From: Pseudoalteromonas carrageenovora IAM 12662
GTDB lineage: Bacteria; Pseudomonadota; Gammaproteobacteria; Enterobacterales; Alteromonadaceae
NCBI RefSeq assembly: GCF_900239935.1
Contig: NZ_LT965928.1
Span: 866,197-930,196 of the forward strand
Reading direction: 5' to 3'
DNA length: 64,000 bases
The stretch's first letter is position 1, and each line of letters opens with the position of its first letter. Both the position numbers and the translations under genes were made by a program. The notes beneath the pieces are model-generated. The model did no database searches and was not told the origin of the DNA. It saw only the letters and a list, made by a program, of their open reading frames with translations. Positions 28,240 to 37,959 of this stretch are shown here, piece after piece.

Positions 28240-30363
28240 TTATAGCTGCCAGTTTACCGATAGTGCATAGTTACGCGGTGCACCGTAGTAACCTTGTGCC
28301 CAGTATAAGCTATGTAAGTACTTTTCATCGGTAGTATTATTTACGTTAAAAGTAACACCAACGTTTTCAGTAATTTTGTAGTTAGCCATTAAATCAAGAA
28401 TGCCGTAAGCATCTTGTTTAGTCGTTACAAGCGCTGCACCTGAAGCATCTTCTACTTGTACACGGCTTACAGAATCCTGCCAGCGATAGTTTGCACCAAA
28501 TGTTAAACCTTCAACAAATGGTACTTGATAAGTAGCAGCTAGTTTTAATTGGTTTTCAGGTGTGTAATCTTTAACTAAATCATCACCATCAATATTTAAG
28601 TTGCTAAAGCTAATACTCGCACTTAAATCGTCTGTAATTTTACCACTTAACTCAACTTCAAAACCGTCGCTGTTAATACCGTCTGCGCCGTAGTAACGAG
28701 TATCACCTGGAAGTGAATCTGGTAATGCGACCGCTAAATTTTCTTGTTTTGCATCAAAGTAGGCAAATGTAACAAAAATCTGGTCATCTAAAAGTTGGGC
28801 TTTAACACCAATTTCGCTGCTTTTTCCTGTTACTGGTGCTAATTGCTCTGCGTTTATATCAAGCTCTTTTTGAGGAACAAACGTTTCTGTATAGCTTGCA
28901 TAGGCAGAGAGTGTTTCGGTAAAGTCGTACACTACGCCTACGTAAGGTATAAGCTCATTATCGCTACGTGTTTGCTCAACGCCATAAGCAGTCCCTTTTG
29001 TTTCCCAATCGGTGTATCGAACACCTGCAAGTATATTTAAAGGAGTGCTAAGTTTAATGCGTGTTGATATATAAGCGGATTGCTGTTTATTTTCAATATC
29101 ACTACCATTCAAACCATCGGTAAGTGTAGCCTCAGGTATTACGCCATCCCACGTATCGAGTGATGGCATTTCAGGAAAGCCGTTCCCTGTGGTGTAATCG
29201 TAAAGAGACTGCTCGTTGTAATCCATTTTTGCTTGGCTTACACCAAACGATAAATCATGCTCTTGACCAAATAAATCAAATTTACCACTGGCGTATAAAT
29301 CAAATAGGTCGTGCTTGTCTTCGTAATCATAACGACTAGCGTAACCTGTTAAGCCAAGTCCTGTTTCTTTATCAGGCGTGCCATAAACGTAAAAAAGCTC
29401 TGAATCTTGCTCGTTTTCAATGTGTGCATAGCGAGCAATTGCTACCCAGGTAGCAGATAAGTTTTGCTCAAGCGTTACATATACTTGCTCTGCACTGTTG
29501 TCCCAGTATGACCAGTCGGCTGCTGTACTGGTAGATGAATCATAATCTGTGGCTGAACCATCAGTATAGTAAAGTGGCAATGCACCCCAAAGCGGGCTGT
29601 CGGCATCTTTTTGTTGATTAACGTAGTTAATGCTTAATAGGGTGTCGTCAGTTAGTTTGCCTTCGTAGGCTAAGTAACCAATTGTTTTATCTGTTTCGTA
29701 ACGATCTAGGTATGATTCAGCTTTTTGCTTAGTGAATACCGCACGCACAGCATGCTCATCGTTAATAGGCGTTGATACATCAAGCTCTAAGCGTTTGTTG
29801 TTCCACGAACCATAAGATGCAGATGCGTGAGCTTGTGTAACATACGTCGGTTTTTTAAGTACCATATTTACAGTAGCAGATGGATTACCAGTACCAGTCA
29901 TCAGGCCGTTTGCGCCACGTACAATTTCTACGCGGTCGTAGATAGAAGTATCTAACGTGCCTTGAATTGAACCTGAGCTTTGTGGAATTCCCAAGCCATC
30001 TACTTGAAAGTTTGTGATCTCAAAACCACGTGCTTTAAAGTAAGTACGATCTGTTTCTATTTGTTCTACCGTTACGCCTGGAGTGCTTTCAAGTACTGAA
30101 TTGATATCATCTAATGAAAAGTCGTCCATTAATGCACGAGAAACAACGGAAATACTTTGCGGCGTTTCTTTAATTGATAAGCCTAATTTTGTAGCAGATT
30201 GTGCATCTTCAGTTATGTAGTTTTTATGATGCTGACCATACACGGCTATTTTTTCTAGAGAGTCATCTTTTGTATTTGCTTCATCAGCAAATGCATAACC
30301 AGATAAAATTAAAGAAGTAGCAAAGCTTAGTTTAGATAAACGCAAAATTTGAGGGGACGACAT
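28240..30363 (-). CDS. TonB-dependent siderophore receptor
   Basis: A 707-residue outer-membrane receptor that imports a ferric siderophore using TonB energy. It has a signal peptide (residues 1-26, ending GYAFA), a TonB-box-like EKIAVYGQ, a plug domain with IKETPQSISVVSRALMDDF and RGFEITNFQVDGLGIPQ, and a 22-strand barrel ending in ALSVNWQL. The TPQSISVVSR signature and the YYGAPRNYAL end resemble FhuE/coprogen-type receptors. I start at ATG 30363 (GGAA upstream); a TTG at 30375 is the alternative. A candidate Fur box lies 46 bp upstream. Confidence 0.92.
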   Translation of the reverse strand: MSSPQILRLSKLSFATSLILSGYAFADEANTKDDSLEKIAVYGQHHKNYITEDAQSATKLGLSIKETPQSISVVSRALMDDFSLDDINSVLESTPGVTVEQIETDRTYFKARGFEITNFQVDGLGIPQSSGSIQGTLDTSIYDRVEIVRGANGLMTGTGNPSATVNMVLKKPTYVTQAHASASYGSWNNKRLELDVSTPINDEHAVRAVFTKQKAESYLDRYETDKTIGYLAYEGKLTDDTLLSINYVNQQKDADSPLWGALPLYYTDGSATDYDSSTSTAADWSYWDNSAEQVYVTLEQNLSATWVAIARYAHIENEQDSELFYVYGTPDKETGLGLTGYASRYDYEDKHDLFDLYASGKFDLFGQEHDLSFGVSQAKMDYNEQSLYDYTTGNGFPEMPSLDTWDGVIPEATLTDGLNGSDIENKQQSAYISTRIKLSTPLNILAGVRYTDWETKGTAYGVEQTRSDNELIPYVGVVYDFTETLSAYASYTETFVPQKELDINAEQLAPVTGKSSEIGVKAQLLDDQIFVTFAYFDAKQENLAVALPDSLPGDTRYYGADGINSDGFEVELSGKITDDLSASISFSNLNIDGDDLVKDYTPENQLKLAATYQVPFVEGLTFGANYRWQDSVSRVQVEDASGAALVTTKQDAYGILDLMANYKITENVGVTFNVNNTTDEKYLHSLYWAQGYYGAPRNYALSVNWQL

Positions 30364-30408
30364 GAGTTTTTCCAATTAGTTCAAAAGAAGTGCATAATCT
30401 AATCTAAA

Positions 30409-30423
30409 TGATATCGATTTGCA
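30409..30423. promoter_or_regulatory. Candidate Fur box for the TonB receptor
   Basis: TGATATCGATTTGCA fits the 7-1-7 Fur model (TGATAAT-n-ATTATCA) at 10 of 14 positions. Placed 46 bp before the receptor start, it fits iron repression. It is a candidate only. Confidence 0.45.
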
Positions 30424-30742
30424 ATTGCGTTAATGTGTTTTATCTATAATTATTCTGTTTTATTGAATTTTAGCGACTCAATTGAGGATGATATACATAC
30501 ATTAGTAGGTTTATACTTATCAAATATGGTATTAAATGATTATTAAAAAGACACGCGAATTCATATTTTTAGTTTAAATTACTGCGGTAATATTTTTATA
30601 GCTATTTAAAAGTTATTAATTTTTTAGGTTTGACTGAATAGAAATATAGAGTTTATTACTGAGTTGAATTTGATTGATAGCTCACTGAGCCATATAGGTT
30701 ATTAGTATATTTTATAGTGAGGGGTAGCTTATAGTCGATATA

Positions 30743-30763
30743 AAAAAGCGGCCAAGGCCGCTT
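30743..30763 (-). terminator. Porin gene terminator
   Basis: Stem AAGCGGCC/GGCCGCTT with a tight AA centre; a run of six T follows on the minus strand. Confidence 0.85.
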
Positions 30764-30787
30764 AATTGATCATACTATTTTTACTAA

Positions 30788-31957
30788 TTAAAAAGAGTAT
30801 TTAACAGAGAATTGTAAACGCTCTAAATCGCCATCTACACCGCTTTCTGTTTCACGCTCAGCATGCTTAAACTCAGCACCAAACGTTAAACGTTTAACTG
30901 GCGAGTATAAAATATTGGCACTAAAGCTTTGGCTAGATTCCACCGGATCGCCAGAAATAGCTAATAAATCAGTGTTGTTATCAGCACTAAAGAACGAGTA
31001 TAAGAACGTAGAGCGCCACTGACTTGTCCATTTGTGCTGATAAGCAACAAAACCAGACGTTGAATCAATTGCATCAAGCTCATCGCCATTAAGTACTGCG
31101 CCATGTGCCACATTTAAGCCTACGTAACGGCCTAAACCTTTACCTTGAGTAAGCATAAATTTAAGGTAGTCTTCACCAAAGTTAACGCGACCAGACGCGC
31201 TAATACCAAATGATGTTTCGTCAGCATCTACATCGCCTACTTTATATGTAAGTTGGCGTGCTAGTGCAGCGACTACAACGTTACCCCAATCAGCTTTATG
31301 GGTATAGCGGGCGGTGAAGTCAGGCAGTGATGCGTCGTCAGTTTCTACGCGTGTGCCACCTTGCGTAGTAATGGTGCTTTCTGGGTTTTCTAATGAGAAA
31401 GACCAAGCACCCGTTGTATATTTAATTTGAGTTTGACGAACAAACACAGTGCCCTCAGCAGGGCCTACAAAATCAAGAGTTTCGGCCAAAGCGCCTACAT
31501 TTTGAAAGTTTGACCATGTTTGACCAAATAACCAACCATCGTAAGTAACAAAAGCATGACGAATACGCGGTGCGTATGAGTTTGATACACGCTCATTGCC
31601 ACCAGGCGCTGATGCTAAAAAGTCTAACTCAATTTTGGTTTTTACTGTTTTACCGTTATCCATTAACGTTGAAGTACCAAAGTTAAAGCGAGATTCACGT
31701 GCATGCATATCAAATACAGCATCAGAGTCATTGTCATCACCAACAGTAAGTGTACTTGGTACGTAAAAATCACGACCAACACTTGAGCCAGAAGGTGCAC
31801 CAGCAGAGTAATCACTCCACATTGTGTCTAATTTAATGTATCCACCGTAGGTAAATTCGGTATCACCAATTTTTGCAGCTGTTGCCGCATAAGCAGTACT
31901 TGATAGTGCACATAGTACAGCGCTTGCTGCCAATGTTTTTAATGGGGTAAATTTCAT
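30788..31957 (-). CDS. DcaP-type outer-membrane porin
   Basis: A 389-residue porin. The signal peptide is about 24 residues (ending SSTAYAA). The mature part has the DcaP-family GGYIKLDTMWSDY segment near residue 39, RESRFNFGTST, and GQTWSNFQNVGALAETLDF, ending in a hydrophobic aromatic strand LERLQFSVKYSF, the usual outer-membrane insertion signal. DcaP-like porins let small organic acids and negatively charged solutes cross. It is divergent from acs. AAAGGA is well placed before the ATG. Confidence 0.85.
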   Translation of the reverse strand: MKFTPLKTLAASAVLCALSSTAYAATAAKIGDTEFTYGGYIKLDTMWSDYSAGAPSGSSVGRDFYVPSTLTVGDDNDSDAVFDMHARESRFNFGTSTLMDNGKTVKTKIELDFLASAPGGNERVSNSYAPRIRHAFVTYDGWLFGQTWSNFQNVGALAETLDFVGPAEGTVFVRQTQIKYTTGAWSFSLENPESTITTQGGTRVETDDASLPDFTARYTHKADWGNVVVAALARQLTYKVGDVDADETSFGISASGRVNFGEDYLKFMLTQGKGLGRYVGLNVAHGAVLNGDELDAIDSTSGFVAYQHKWTSQWRSTFLYSFFSADNNTDLLAISGDPVESSQSFSANILYSPVKRLTFGAEFKHAERETESGVDGDLERLQFSVKYSF

Positions 31958-32397
31958 TGTGGTGTCCTTTATAGGCTACTTGTTGTTTGTTGCTTTTTTT
32001 TCATATAAGGTTGTATTACTTGCTACGAGTATTACTTACGAACAAAAAAGGTCTTCATTTGGCTTTTCAATACACATATTGTTTTCATTCGTTAAATAAA
32101 GCTTTAGCAGGTGATACCGCAAATATCTTTATTAAAGTACACAAACACTTTTGAATATGCGCAATATTTACTCAATTACCTATTGGTCTATAAGACTAAG
32201 GTTTTAGAGCAGACTAGTTTGTATTTACTTACATTTAACATCTTGTATTGGCTATGTAAAATAATTGAAAGCAGGCGGATTATAAACTACAAATAGACAA
32301 ATAAAAGCAGAGTACAACTAAGGTCTAATACTTAATAAAGCACTGCTGAGTAATCCTTGATAGGAGCCTAAGGCAAGCAATTTTAATGGAGACGAAG
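31958..32397. other. Divergent porin/acs regulatory region
   Basis: A 440-bp AT-rich region holding promoters for porin and acs. I see a short inverted GTCT-ATA-AGAC near 32190 and TAGGAG at 32361. I see no clear CRP site. A 61-codon frame in it is not considered a gene. Confidence 0.45.
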
Positions 32398-34338
32398 ATG
32401 TCACAAAGTATCTATCCAGTTCCGGCGCATATTAAAGATGCGACTCTTGTTGATAAAAATAAATATAATACGCTTTATAAGCAATCTATTGATGATCCTG
32501 AAGGTTTTTGGGGTGAACATGGCAAACGCCTTGATTGGTCTACTCCTTACACTAAAGTTAAAAACACTTCTTTTGATAAAGGCCATATCAGCATTAAATG
32601 GTATGAAGATGGCTATTTAAATGCGTCTTACAACTGTATTGACCGTCACTTAAAAACTAAAGCAGACAAAGTTGCGCTTATTTGGGAAGGTGATAACCCG
32701 AATGAAAGCGAAAATATTACTTATCAACAGTTACACGATGAAGTGGCTAAATTTGCTAATGGCCTTAAAAAGCTAGGTGTACAAAAAGGCGATCGTGTTG
32801 CTATTTATATGCCTATGACTCCTCAGGCTGTTTATGCAATGCAAGCGTGTGCACGAATTGGTGCAATTCATTCTGTTGTATTTGGTGGCTTTTCACCATC
32901 GGCTATAGCGGACCGCATTAAAGATTCTGGCGCTAAAGTAGTGATCACCTCAGACGAAGGCCGACGCGCAGGCAATTGTGTGCCGCTAAAAGCTAATGTT
33001 GATGAAGCGGTATCGCAAGACTCAGTAACCACAATTGAGCACGTTATTGTGCATCAATTGACGGGCGGTGAAGTTGATTGGAATGACCATGATATTTGGT
33101 GGCACGATTTAGTCGCTGATTTACCAGCGCAGTGCGAACCAGAGCCTATGAACGCTGAAGATCCTTTATTTATATTGTATACATCAGGTTCTACGGGTCA
33201 GCCTAAAGGCGTTGTACATACCACTGGTGGCTATTTAGTTTATTCATCAATGACCCATGAGTATGTATTTGACTTACAAGAGGATGATGTTTACTGGTGT
33301 AGTGCCGACGTTGGCTGGATCACAGGGCACAGCTACATTGCATATGGTCCATTAGTGAATGGGTGTACCCAAGTATTATTTGAAGGCGTACCAACATATC
33401 CAACAGCTGGTCGTATGGGCGAAGTAGTTGATAAACACAACGTTACTATTTTATATACCGCTCCAACAGCCATTCGTGCCTTAATGGCTAAGGGCGATGA
33501 GCCGATTGAGTCTTCACATCGTGATAGCTTACGTATTTTAGGATCGGTTGGTGAGCCAATAAACCCAGAAGCGTGGACCTGGTATTACGAACAAATTGGT
33601 AAGTCAAATTGTCCGATTGTAGATACGTGGTGGCAAACAGAAACCGGTGGCATTATGATCACGCCATTACCTGGTGCGACCGACACTAAACCGGGTTCTG
33701 CGACACATCCATTTTTTGGTATTGCACCAGCATTATTTGATGCAGAAGGTAATACACTAGAAGGCGCTGTTGATGGGAACTTAGTTATATTAGATAGCTG
33801 GCCTTCACAAGCACGTACTGTTTATGGCGATCATGAACGTTTTGAGCAAACCTACTTTAGTGCATACCCAGGTGTTTATTTTACAGGTGATGGTTGTCGC
33901 CGCGATGAAGATGGCTATTACTGGATCACAGGTCGTGTAGATGATGTACTTAATGTGTCTGGGCACCGTTTAGGTACTGCTGAAATAGAAAGTGCATTAG
34001 TTGCGCATGAAGCCGTAGCTGAAGCCGCTGTTGTTGGTTACCCACATGACATAAAAGGCCAAGGTATTTACGTATACATTACGCCTAACGAAGGCGTAAC
34101 CGTTAGTGATGAGCTAACTAAAGAGGTACGCAGTTGGGTTCGTAAAGAGCTTAGCCCTATAGCATCGCCAGATATGATTCAGTGGTCGCCAGGTTTACCT
34201 AAAACACGTTCAGGTAAGATTATGCGCCGAATTTTACGTAAAATCGCTGCAAATGAGCATCAACAGTTAGGTGACACGTCAACGCTTGCCGATCCATCTG
34301 TAGTGGATGAACTAATCGAGAACAGATTAAATCGTTAA
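32398..34338 (+). CDS. acs: Acetyl-CoA synthetase
   Basis: Acs activates acetate to acetyl-CoA through acetyl-AMP, allowing growth on acetate and scavenging of excreted acetate. The 646 residues contain the AMP-binding [19 protein letters not shown] near residue 262, [10 protein letters not shown] near 415, and the C-terminal [15 protein letters not shown] whose lysine is normally acetylated to shut off the enzyme. I start at ATG 32398, which has GGAG six bases upstream; ATG 32386 is an alternative. A CrbR-like response regulator follows. Confidence 0.97.
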   Translation: MSQSIYPVPAHIKDATLVDKNKYNTLYKQSIDDPEGFWGEHGKRLDWSTPYTKVKNTSFDKGHISIKWYEDGYLNASYNCIDRHLKTKADKVALIWEGDNPNESENITYQQLHDEVAKFANGLKKLGVQKGDRVAIYMPMTPQAVYAMQACARIGAIHSVVFGGFSPSAIADRIKDSGAKVVITSDEGRRAGNCVPLKANVDEAVSQDSVTTIEHVIVHQLTGGEVDWNDHDIWWHDLVADLPAQCEPEPMNAEDPLFILYTSGSTGQPKGVVHTTGGYLVYSSMTHEYVFDLQEDDVYWCSADVGWITGHSYIAYGPLVNGCTQVLFEGVPTYPTAGRMGEVVDKHNVTILYTAPTAIRALMAKGDEPIESSHRDSLRILGSVGEPINPEAWTWYYEQIGKSNCPIVDTWWQTETGGIMITPLPGATDTKPGSATHPFFGIAPALFDAEGNTLEGAVDGNLVILDSWPSQARTVYGDHERFEQTYFSAYPGVYFTGDGCRRDEDGYYWITGRVDDVLNVSGHRLGTAEIESALVAHEAVAEAAVVGYPHDIKGQGIYVYITPNEGVTVSDELTKEVRSWVRKELSPIASPDMIQWSPGLPKTRSGKIMRRILRKIAANEHQQLGDTSTLADPSVVDELIENRLNR

Positions 34339-34385
34339 ATGCGCGTTAAAAACTTGATTACAAGTTGATTCTAAACGTAGTATAT

Positions 34386-34423
34386 CGGCTGTCAGTTAGG
34401 ATTTTATACCTAGTTGGCGGCCG
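34386..34423 (+). terminator. Long hairpin between acs and the response regulator
   Basis: A 15-base-pair stem (34386-34400 with 34409-34423) with an eight-base loop, including four G-U pairs when read as plus-strand RNA. Four bases of T follow only weakly. It lies before the AGGAG site of the next gene, so it may partially terminate acs transcription or set the level of the downstream gene. Confidence 0.6.
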
Positions 34424-34442
34424 AATTTATTAGGAGTGAACC

Positions 34443-35090
34443 ATGAGTCAGTTTTTAATAGCGGATGATCATCCGTTATTTCGCGAAGCACTAAAGGGTG
34501 CATTGAGCGCAAAGTTTGAAGGTTTAGAGGTTTTTGAATCGTCAGATTTTGACAGCACACTGCAAGTGTTAAGCGAGCAAGAGGATCTTGATATATTACT
34601 GCTAGATCTTCACATGCCAGGTAATGGTGATTTATATGGTCTTATTCGTATTAGAGAAGACTATCCGAGCTTACCCATTGCAGTAGTTTCAGGTAGTGAA
34701 GACGTTAATATAGTCTCAAAAGTAATGGGCTATGCTATGGGGTTTATTCCTAAATCGTCATCGTCTGATGATATTGCCAGCGCAATAAACCAAATACTTG
34801 AAGGCGATACATGGCTACCAAAAGAGCTTAAAAATAAAGTAGCTGAAATTGAAGGTGAAGATAGAGAAATTGCAGCGCAAGTTGCTTCACTTGCACCACA
34901 GCAATACCGAGTGCTTCAATATTTACACGAGGGCTTGCTTAATAAACAAATAGCCTACGAACTACACATATCAGAAGCGACAGTAAAAGCACACATTACA
35001 GCCATATTCAGAAAACTTGGCGTATACAACCGCACACAAGCCGTTTTAATTGCTGCCAAGCTTCAGCTTGAGCCAATAGAGCAAGTATAA
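34443..35090 (+). CDS. LuxR-type response regulator, CrbR-like
   Basis: A 215-residue two-component response regulator. The receiver domain has acidic residues DD at 8-9, the phosphate-accepting Asp55 in LLLDLHMPG, and Lys in FIPKSSS. The C-terminal LuxR helix-turn-helix (LLNKQIAYELHISEATVKAH, about 176-195) follows. Its place beside acs matches CrbR/ErdR-type regulators that activate acs, with a sensor kinase (CrbS/MxtR) encoded elsewhere. No sensor gene is next to it here. An AGGAG is well placed. Confidence 0.92.
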   Translation: MSQFLIADDHPLFREALKGALSAKFEGLEVFESSDFDSTLQVLSEQEDLDILLLDLHMPGNGDLYGLIRIREDYPSLPIAVVSGSEDVNIVSKVMGYAMGFIPKSSSSDDIASAINQILEGDTWLPKELKNKVAEIEGEDREIAAQVASLAPQQYRVLQYLHEGLLNKQIAYELHISEATVKAHITAIFRKLGVYNRTQAVLIAAKLQLEPIEQV

Positions 35091-35108
35091 CAAACTGTAT
35101 TATAAAAA

Positions 35109-35168
35109 AGAGCCTTTTTGCCAATTGTATTTTTAAAATAGTAAATTAAAAATTGGCACTATGGCTCT
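35109..35168. repeat. Interrupted long inverted repeat
   Basis: Arms AGAGCC-(5)-GCCAATT (35109-35126) and AATTGGC-(5)-GGCTCT (35151-35168) face each other across 24 AT-rich bases. The repeat sits between the response regulator and abgT genes and may terminate the former. Confidence 0.6.
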
Positions 35169-35277
35169 GTTTAGCCTTCTTTATTTAAACCTTCTCACAA
35201 GCTATTCACCTTTTATACATGAACTCATATACAAAAAATGCTAGGTTACTGCAATTTTGTAACTTCAAGAGCAGGGT

Positions 35278-36870
35278 ATGACAGACTCCACACACTCACC
35301 AAGTAATGATCCAAACAACAAAGGGTTATTTAATCGATTTTTAGCCACTGTTGAATTTTTAGGCAATATGCTGCCACATCCGATTACTTTATTTGCGATA
35401 TTTGCAGTCGCAATTGTTGTATTTAGTGGTATTGCTGATTGGTATGGACTTAGCGCAATTGATCCACGACCAGAAGGTGCGTCAGGGCGCGATCCGGATG
35501 GTGTTATTGAAGTGGTTAGCTTATTGAGTGCTGAGGGGTTACAGCGGATCATGACTGGGCTTGTTACCAACTTCACTGGCTTTGCGCCGCTTGGTACTGT
35601 GCTTGTTGCATTACTCGGGGTGAGTGTTGCTGAGCATTCAGGCTTACTGTCTGCTGCTATGCGAGGCATGGTAATGGGCGCATCTAAACGTTTAGTGACA
35701 TTTATGGTGGTATTTGCCGCTATTATGTCAAACACTGCAGCTGAGTTAGGGTATGTTGTACTGATCCCCCTCGCAGCTATGATATTTCATAGTTTAGGGC
35801 GTCATCCTTTAGCCGGTTTGGCTGCTGCGTTTGCGGGTGTTTCAGGTGGATATAGCGCAAACCTATTATTAGGCACCATAGATCCATTATTAGCGGGCAT
35901 TACAACACCAGCTGCGCAAATGATTGATCCAACCTATGTTGTGGGCGCTGAGGCTAACTGGTACTTCATGATGATATCGGTATTTCTAATTGCGATATTA
36001 GGAACTTTTGTAACCGAAAAAATAGTAGAGCCTCGCTTAGGCAAGTATAACCCAGATGACGCGAGCATCGATTTATCGCAAAACAGCATTGATAAACTGA
36101 CTAAACAAGAGAAGTCAGGTTTAAAATGGGCTGGCATTTCTTTATTGGTTGTTTCGTTATTACTTGCTTGGACTATTATTCCAGATGATGGCATTTTACG
36201 AAATCAAGATACCGGAGAGGTAGCGGGTTCACCCTTTTTAAAAGGGATTGTGGTTATTATTTTTGTGACATTCAGTATCCCTGGTTTTGTATATGGCCGT
36301 GTTGTTGGCACCATGAAAAACGATAAAGATGTAATAAATGCCATGAGTAAGAGTATGAGCTCTATGGGGCTATATATTGTACTGGTATTTTTTGCAGCGC
36401 AGTTTGTTGCCTTTTTCAAATGGACTAACTTAGGTACTATTTTAGCTATTAATGGTGCCGCATTATTACAAGCGCTCAACCTAACAGGCCCCGAAGTATT
36501 TATATTGTTTATTTTAATGTGTGCCTTGGTTAATTTGAGCTTAGGCTCATCCTCAGCACAGTGGGCTATTACCGCTCCAATATTTGTGCCTATGCTAATG
36601 TTAATTGGCTATGCACCAGAGACAATACAAGCGGCTTATCGTATAGGTGATTCAGTAACTAACTTAATAACGCCAATGATGAGTTATTTTGGTCTCATAT
36701 TGGCCGTTGCAGTTAAATATAAAAAAGATATGGGAATAGGCACTTTAGTCGCAACTATGCTTCCGTACAGTATGGTGTTTTTTGTAGGCTGGGTTATTTT
36801 GTTTTATGTTTGGGTGTTTTTATTGGGAATGCCAGTAGGGCCAGAGTCACCCACATATTACACGCCTTAA
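35278..36870 (+). CDS. AbgT family transporter
   Basis: A 530-residue inner-membrane protein with about eleven to twelve membrane helices. It has the AbgT features NMLPHPITLFAIF (residues 24-36), GVSVAEHSGLLSAAMRG near 119, two reentrant-like repeats (SNTAAELGYVVLIPL; LSLGSSSAQWAITAPIF) and the DSVTNLITPMMSYFGLI helix. AbgT members import p-aminobenzoyl-glutamate or export sulfonamides. The start ATG has a poor ribosome binding site. Confidence 0.92.
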   Translation: MTDSTHSPSNDPNNKGLFNRFLATVEFLGNMLPHPITLFAIFAVAIVVFSGIADWYGLSAIDPRPEGASGRDPDGVIEVVSLLSAEGLQRIMTGLVTNFTGFAPLGTVLVALLGVSVAEHSGLLSAAMRGMVMGASKRLVTFMVVFAAIMSNTAAELGYVVLIPLAAMIFHSLGRHPLAGLAAAFAGVSGGYSANLLLGTIDPLLAGITTPAAQMIDPTYVVGAEANWYFMMISVFLIAILGTFVTEKIVEPRLGKYNPDDASIDLSQNSIDKLTKQEKSGLKWAGISLLVVSLLLAWTIIPDDGILRNQDTGEVAGSPFLKGIVVIIFVTFSIPGFVYGRVVGTMKNDKDVINAMSKSMSSMGLYIVLVFFAAQFVAFFKWTNLGTILAINGAALLQALNLTGPEVFILFILMCALVNLSLGSSSAQWAITAPIFVPMLMLIGYAPETIQAAYRIGDSVTNLITPMMSYFGLILAVAVKYKKDMGIGTLVATMLPYSMVFFVGWVILFYVWVFLLGMPVGPESPTYYTP

Positions 36871-36915
36871 ATAATTAGTGTAGACGTGAAGTAATCAAAA
36901 CTCAGATTAAGTACT

Positions 36916-36940
36916 AAAAAGCCAGCTAAGCTGGCTTTTT
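36916..36940. terminator. Bidirectional terminator between abgT and purU
   Basis: AAAAAGCCAGC-TAA-GCTGGCTTTTT, symmetric, so it can serve both convergent genes. Confidence 0.9.
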
Positions 36941-36948
36941 AATAATTA

Positions 36949-37788
36949 CTAGCTAAACACCACGGTTTTATTACCATTAATAAATAGCTTATGCTCAGAG
37001 GCAAGCTGCAGGGCTTTACTAAATACAGTTTTCTCTACGTCTTTACCCATTTTAGCCATCATTTCGGCAGTGTTAGCGTGTGTTACGCTAGTTACGTCTT
37101 GCAAAATAATAGGCCCTTCATCTAGCTCATTATTTACAAAATGAGCCGTAGCGCCAATAATTTTTACGCCGCGCTCAAATGCTTGATGATAAGGTTTTGC
37201 GCCAATAAATGCAGGCAAAAATGAATGGTGGATATTAATGATTTTATTTTCAAAACGGCCAACAAACTCAGGGCTTAAAATACGCATGTATTTAGCTAGG
37301 CCAATAATATCTGGGTTGTAAGAGGCAATTAAATCACCTACTTTTATATCGTGCTCTGCGCGGGTTAAACCAACATGCGATACAACATGAAAAGGTACAT
37401 CAAAGCCTTTAGCTAATGGTTCTAAATCAGGGTAGTTAGCTATTACAGCTAATACTTCAATATTTAATGCTTGCTCAAATTGCTTAAGCAACACAGTGCC
37501 TAAACAGTGTGCCTCTTTAGTGGCTAATAAAACGACTTTTGTTTTAGCGCCATTGTGTAGTGCAAGCTGTGCGCCTTCTGGTAATAAGGCTTGTAGCTTA
37601 TCTAAAAAATCGCTTTGTGGCTCACCAGTTAGCTCTGTACGCATAAAAAAGCGTTTAGCGTCTTTATCTACAAATTCGTTATTACGTGTAATATTTAAAT
37701 TGTGTTCATGACACAGGCCTGTAATTTTAGCTATTAAGCCTACATCATCGGCACATTGGGTGGTTAGTATGTAACTCATTTTCCTCAT
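36949..37788 (-). CDS. purU: Formyltetrahydrofolate deformylase
   Basis: PurU hydrolyses 10-formyl-THF to THF and formate, balancing one-carbon pools and feeding PurT. The 279 residues have an N-terminal ACT domain (about 5-85) with NNEFVDKDAKRFFMRTEL, and a catalytic formyl-transferase domain with NIHHSFLPAFIGAKPYHQAF near 197 (His and Asn of the active site) and GATAHFVNNELDEGPI near 225. Two ATGs lie three codons apart (37788 and 37779); both are plausible. It is monocistronic. Confidence 0.96.
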   Translation of the reverse strand: MRKMSYILTTQCADDVGLIAKITGLCHEHNLNITRNNEFVDKDAKRFFMRTELTGEPQSDFLDKLQALLPEGAQLALHNGAKTKVVLLATKEAHCLGTVLLKQFEQALNIEVLAVIANYPDLEPLAKGFDVPFHVVSHVGLTRAEHDIKVGDLIASYNPDIIGLAKYMRILSPEFVGRFENKIINIHHSFLPAFIGAKPYHQAFERGVKIIGATAHFVNNELDEGPIILQDVTSVTHANTAEMMAKMGKDVEKTVFSKALQLASEHKLFINGNKTVVFS

Positions 37789-37910
37789 TCTACCCTGTGG
37801 TTAATGCGTCATTATTTGGGTTTTAGCGTATAAAGCAAGGGCTTTGTGCACTAATACAGTATTAATCATGTTGTTGAGTATAAAAGAGGTAATAAAGTTA
37901 ATTGGGGCAT

Positions 37911-37941
37911 AAAAAAATGCCACCTTATTTACAAGGTGGCA
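37911..37941 (-). terminator. Terminator of the 628-residue membrane protein gene
   Basis: Stem TGCCACCTT/AAGGTGGCA, followed on the minus strand by seven T. Confidence 0.9.
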
Positions 37942-37959
37942 ATTATTAATAACGTTTAG

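Larger units (their letters stand above)
30364..30787. other. Upstream region of TonB receptor
   Basis: A 424-bp AT-rich region with a Fur-like site near the receptor and the porin terminator at its right end. Elsewhere I see nothing I can name. Confidence 0.5.

Noticed and set aside
32111..32296. 61-codon reading frame in the porin/acs spacer
   Set aside because: It has no ribosome binding site, lies across the regulatory region and has no recognisable motif.
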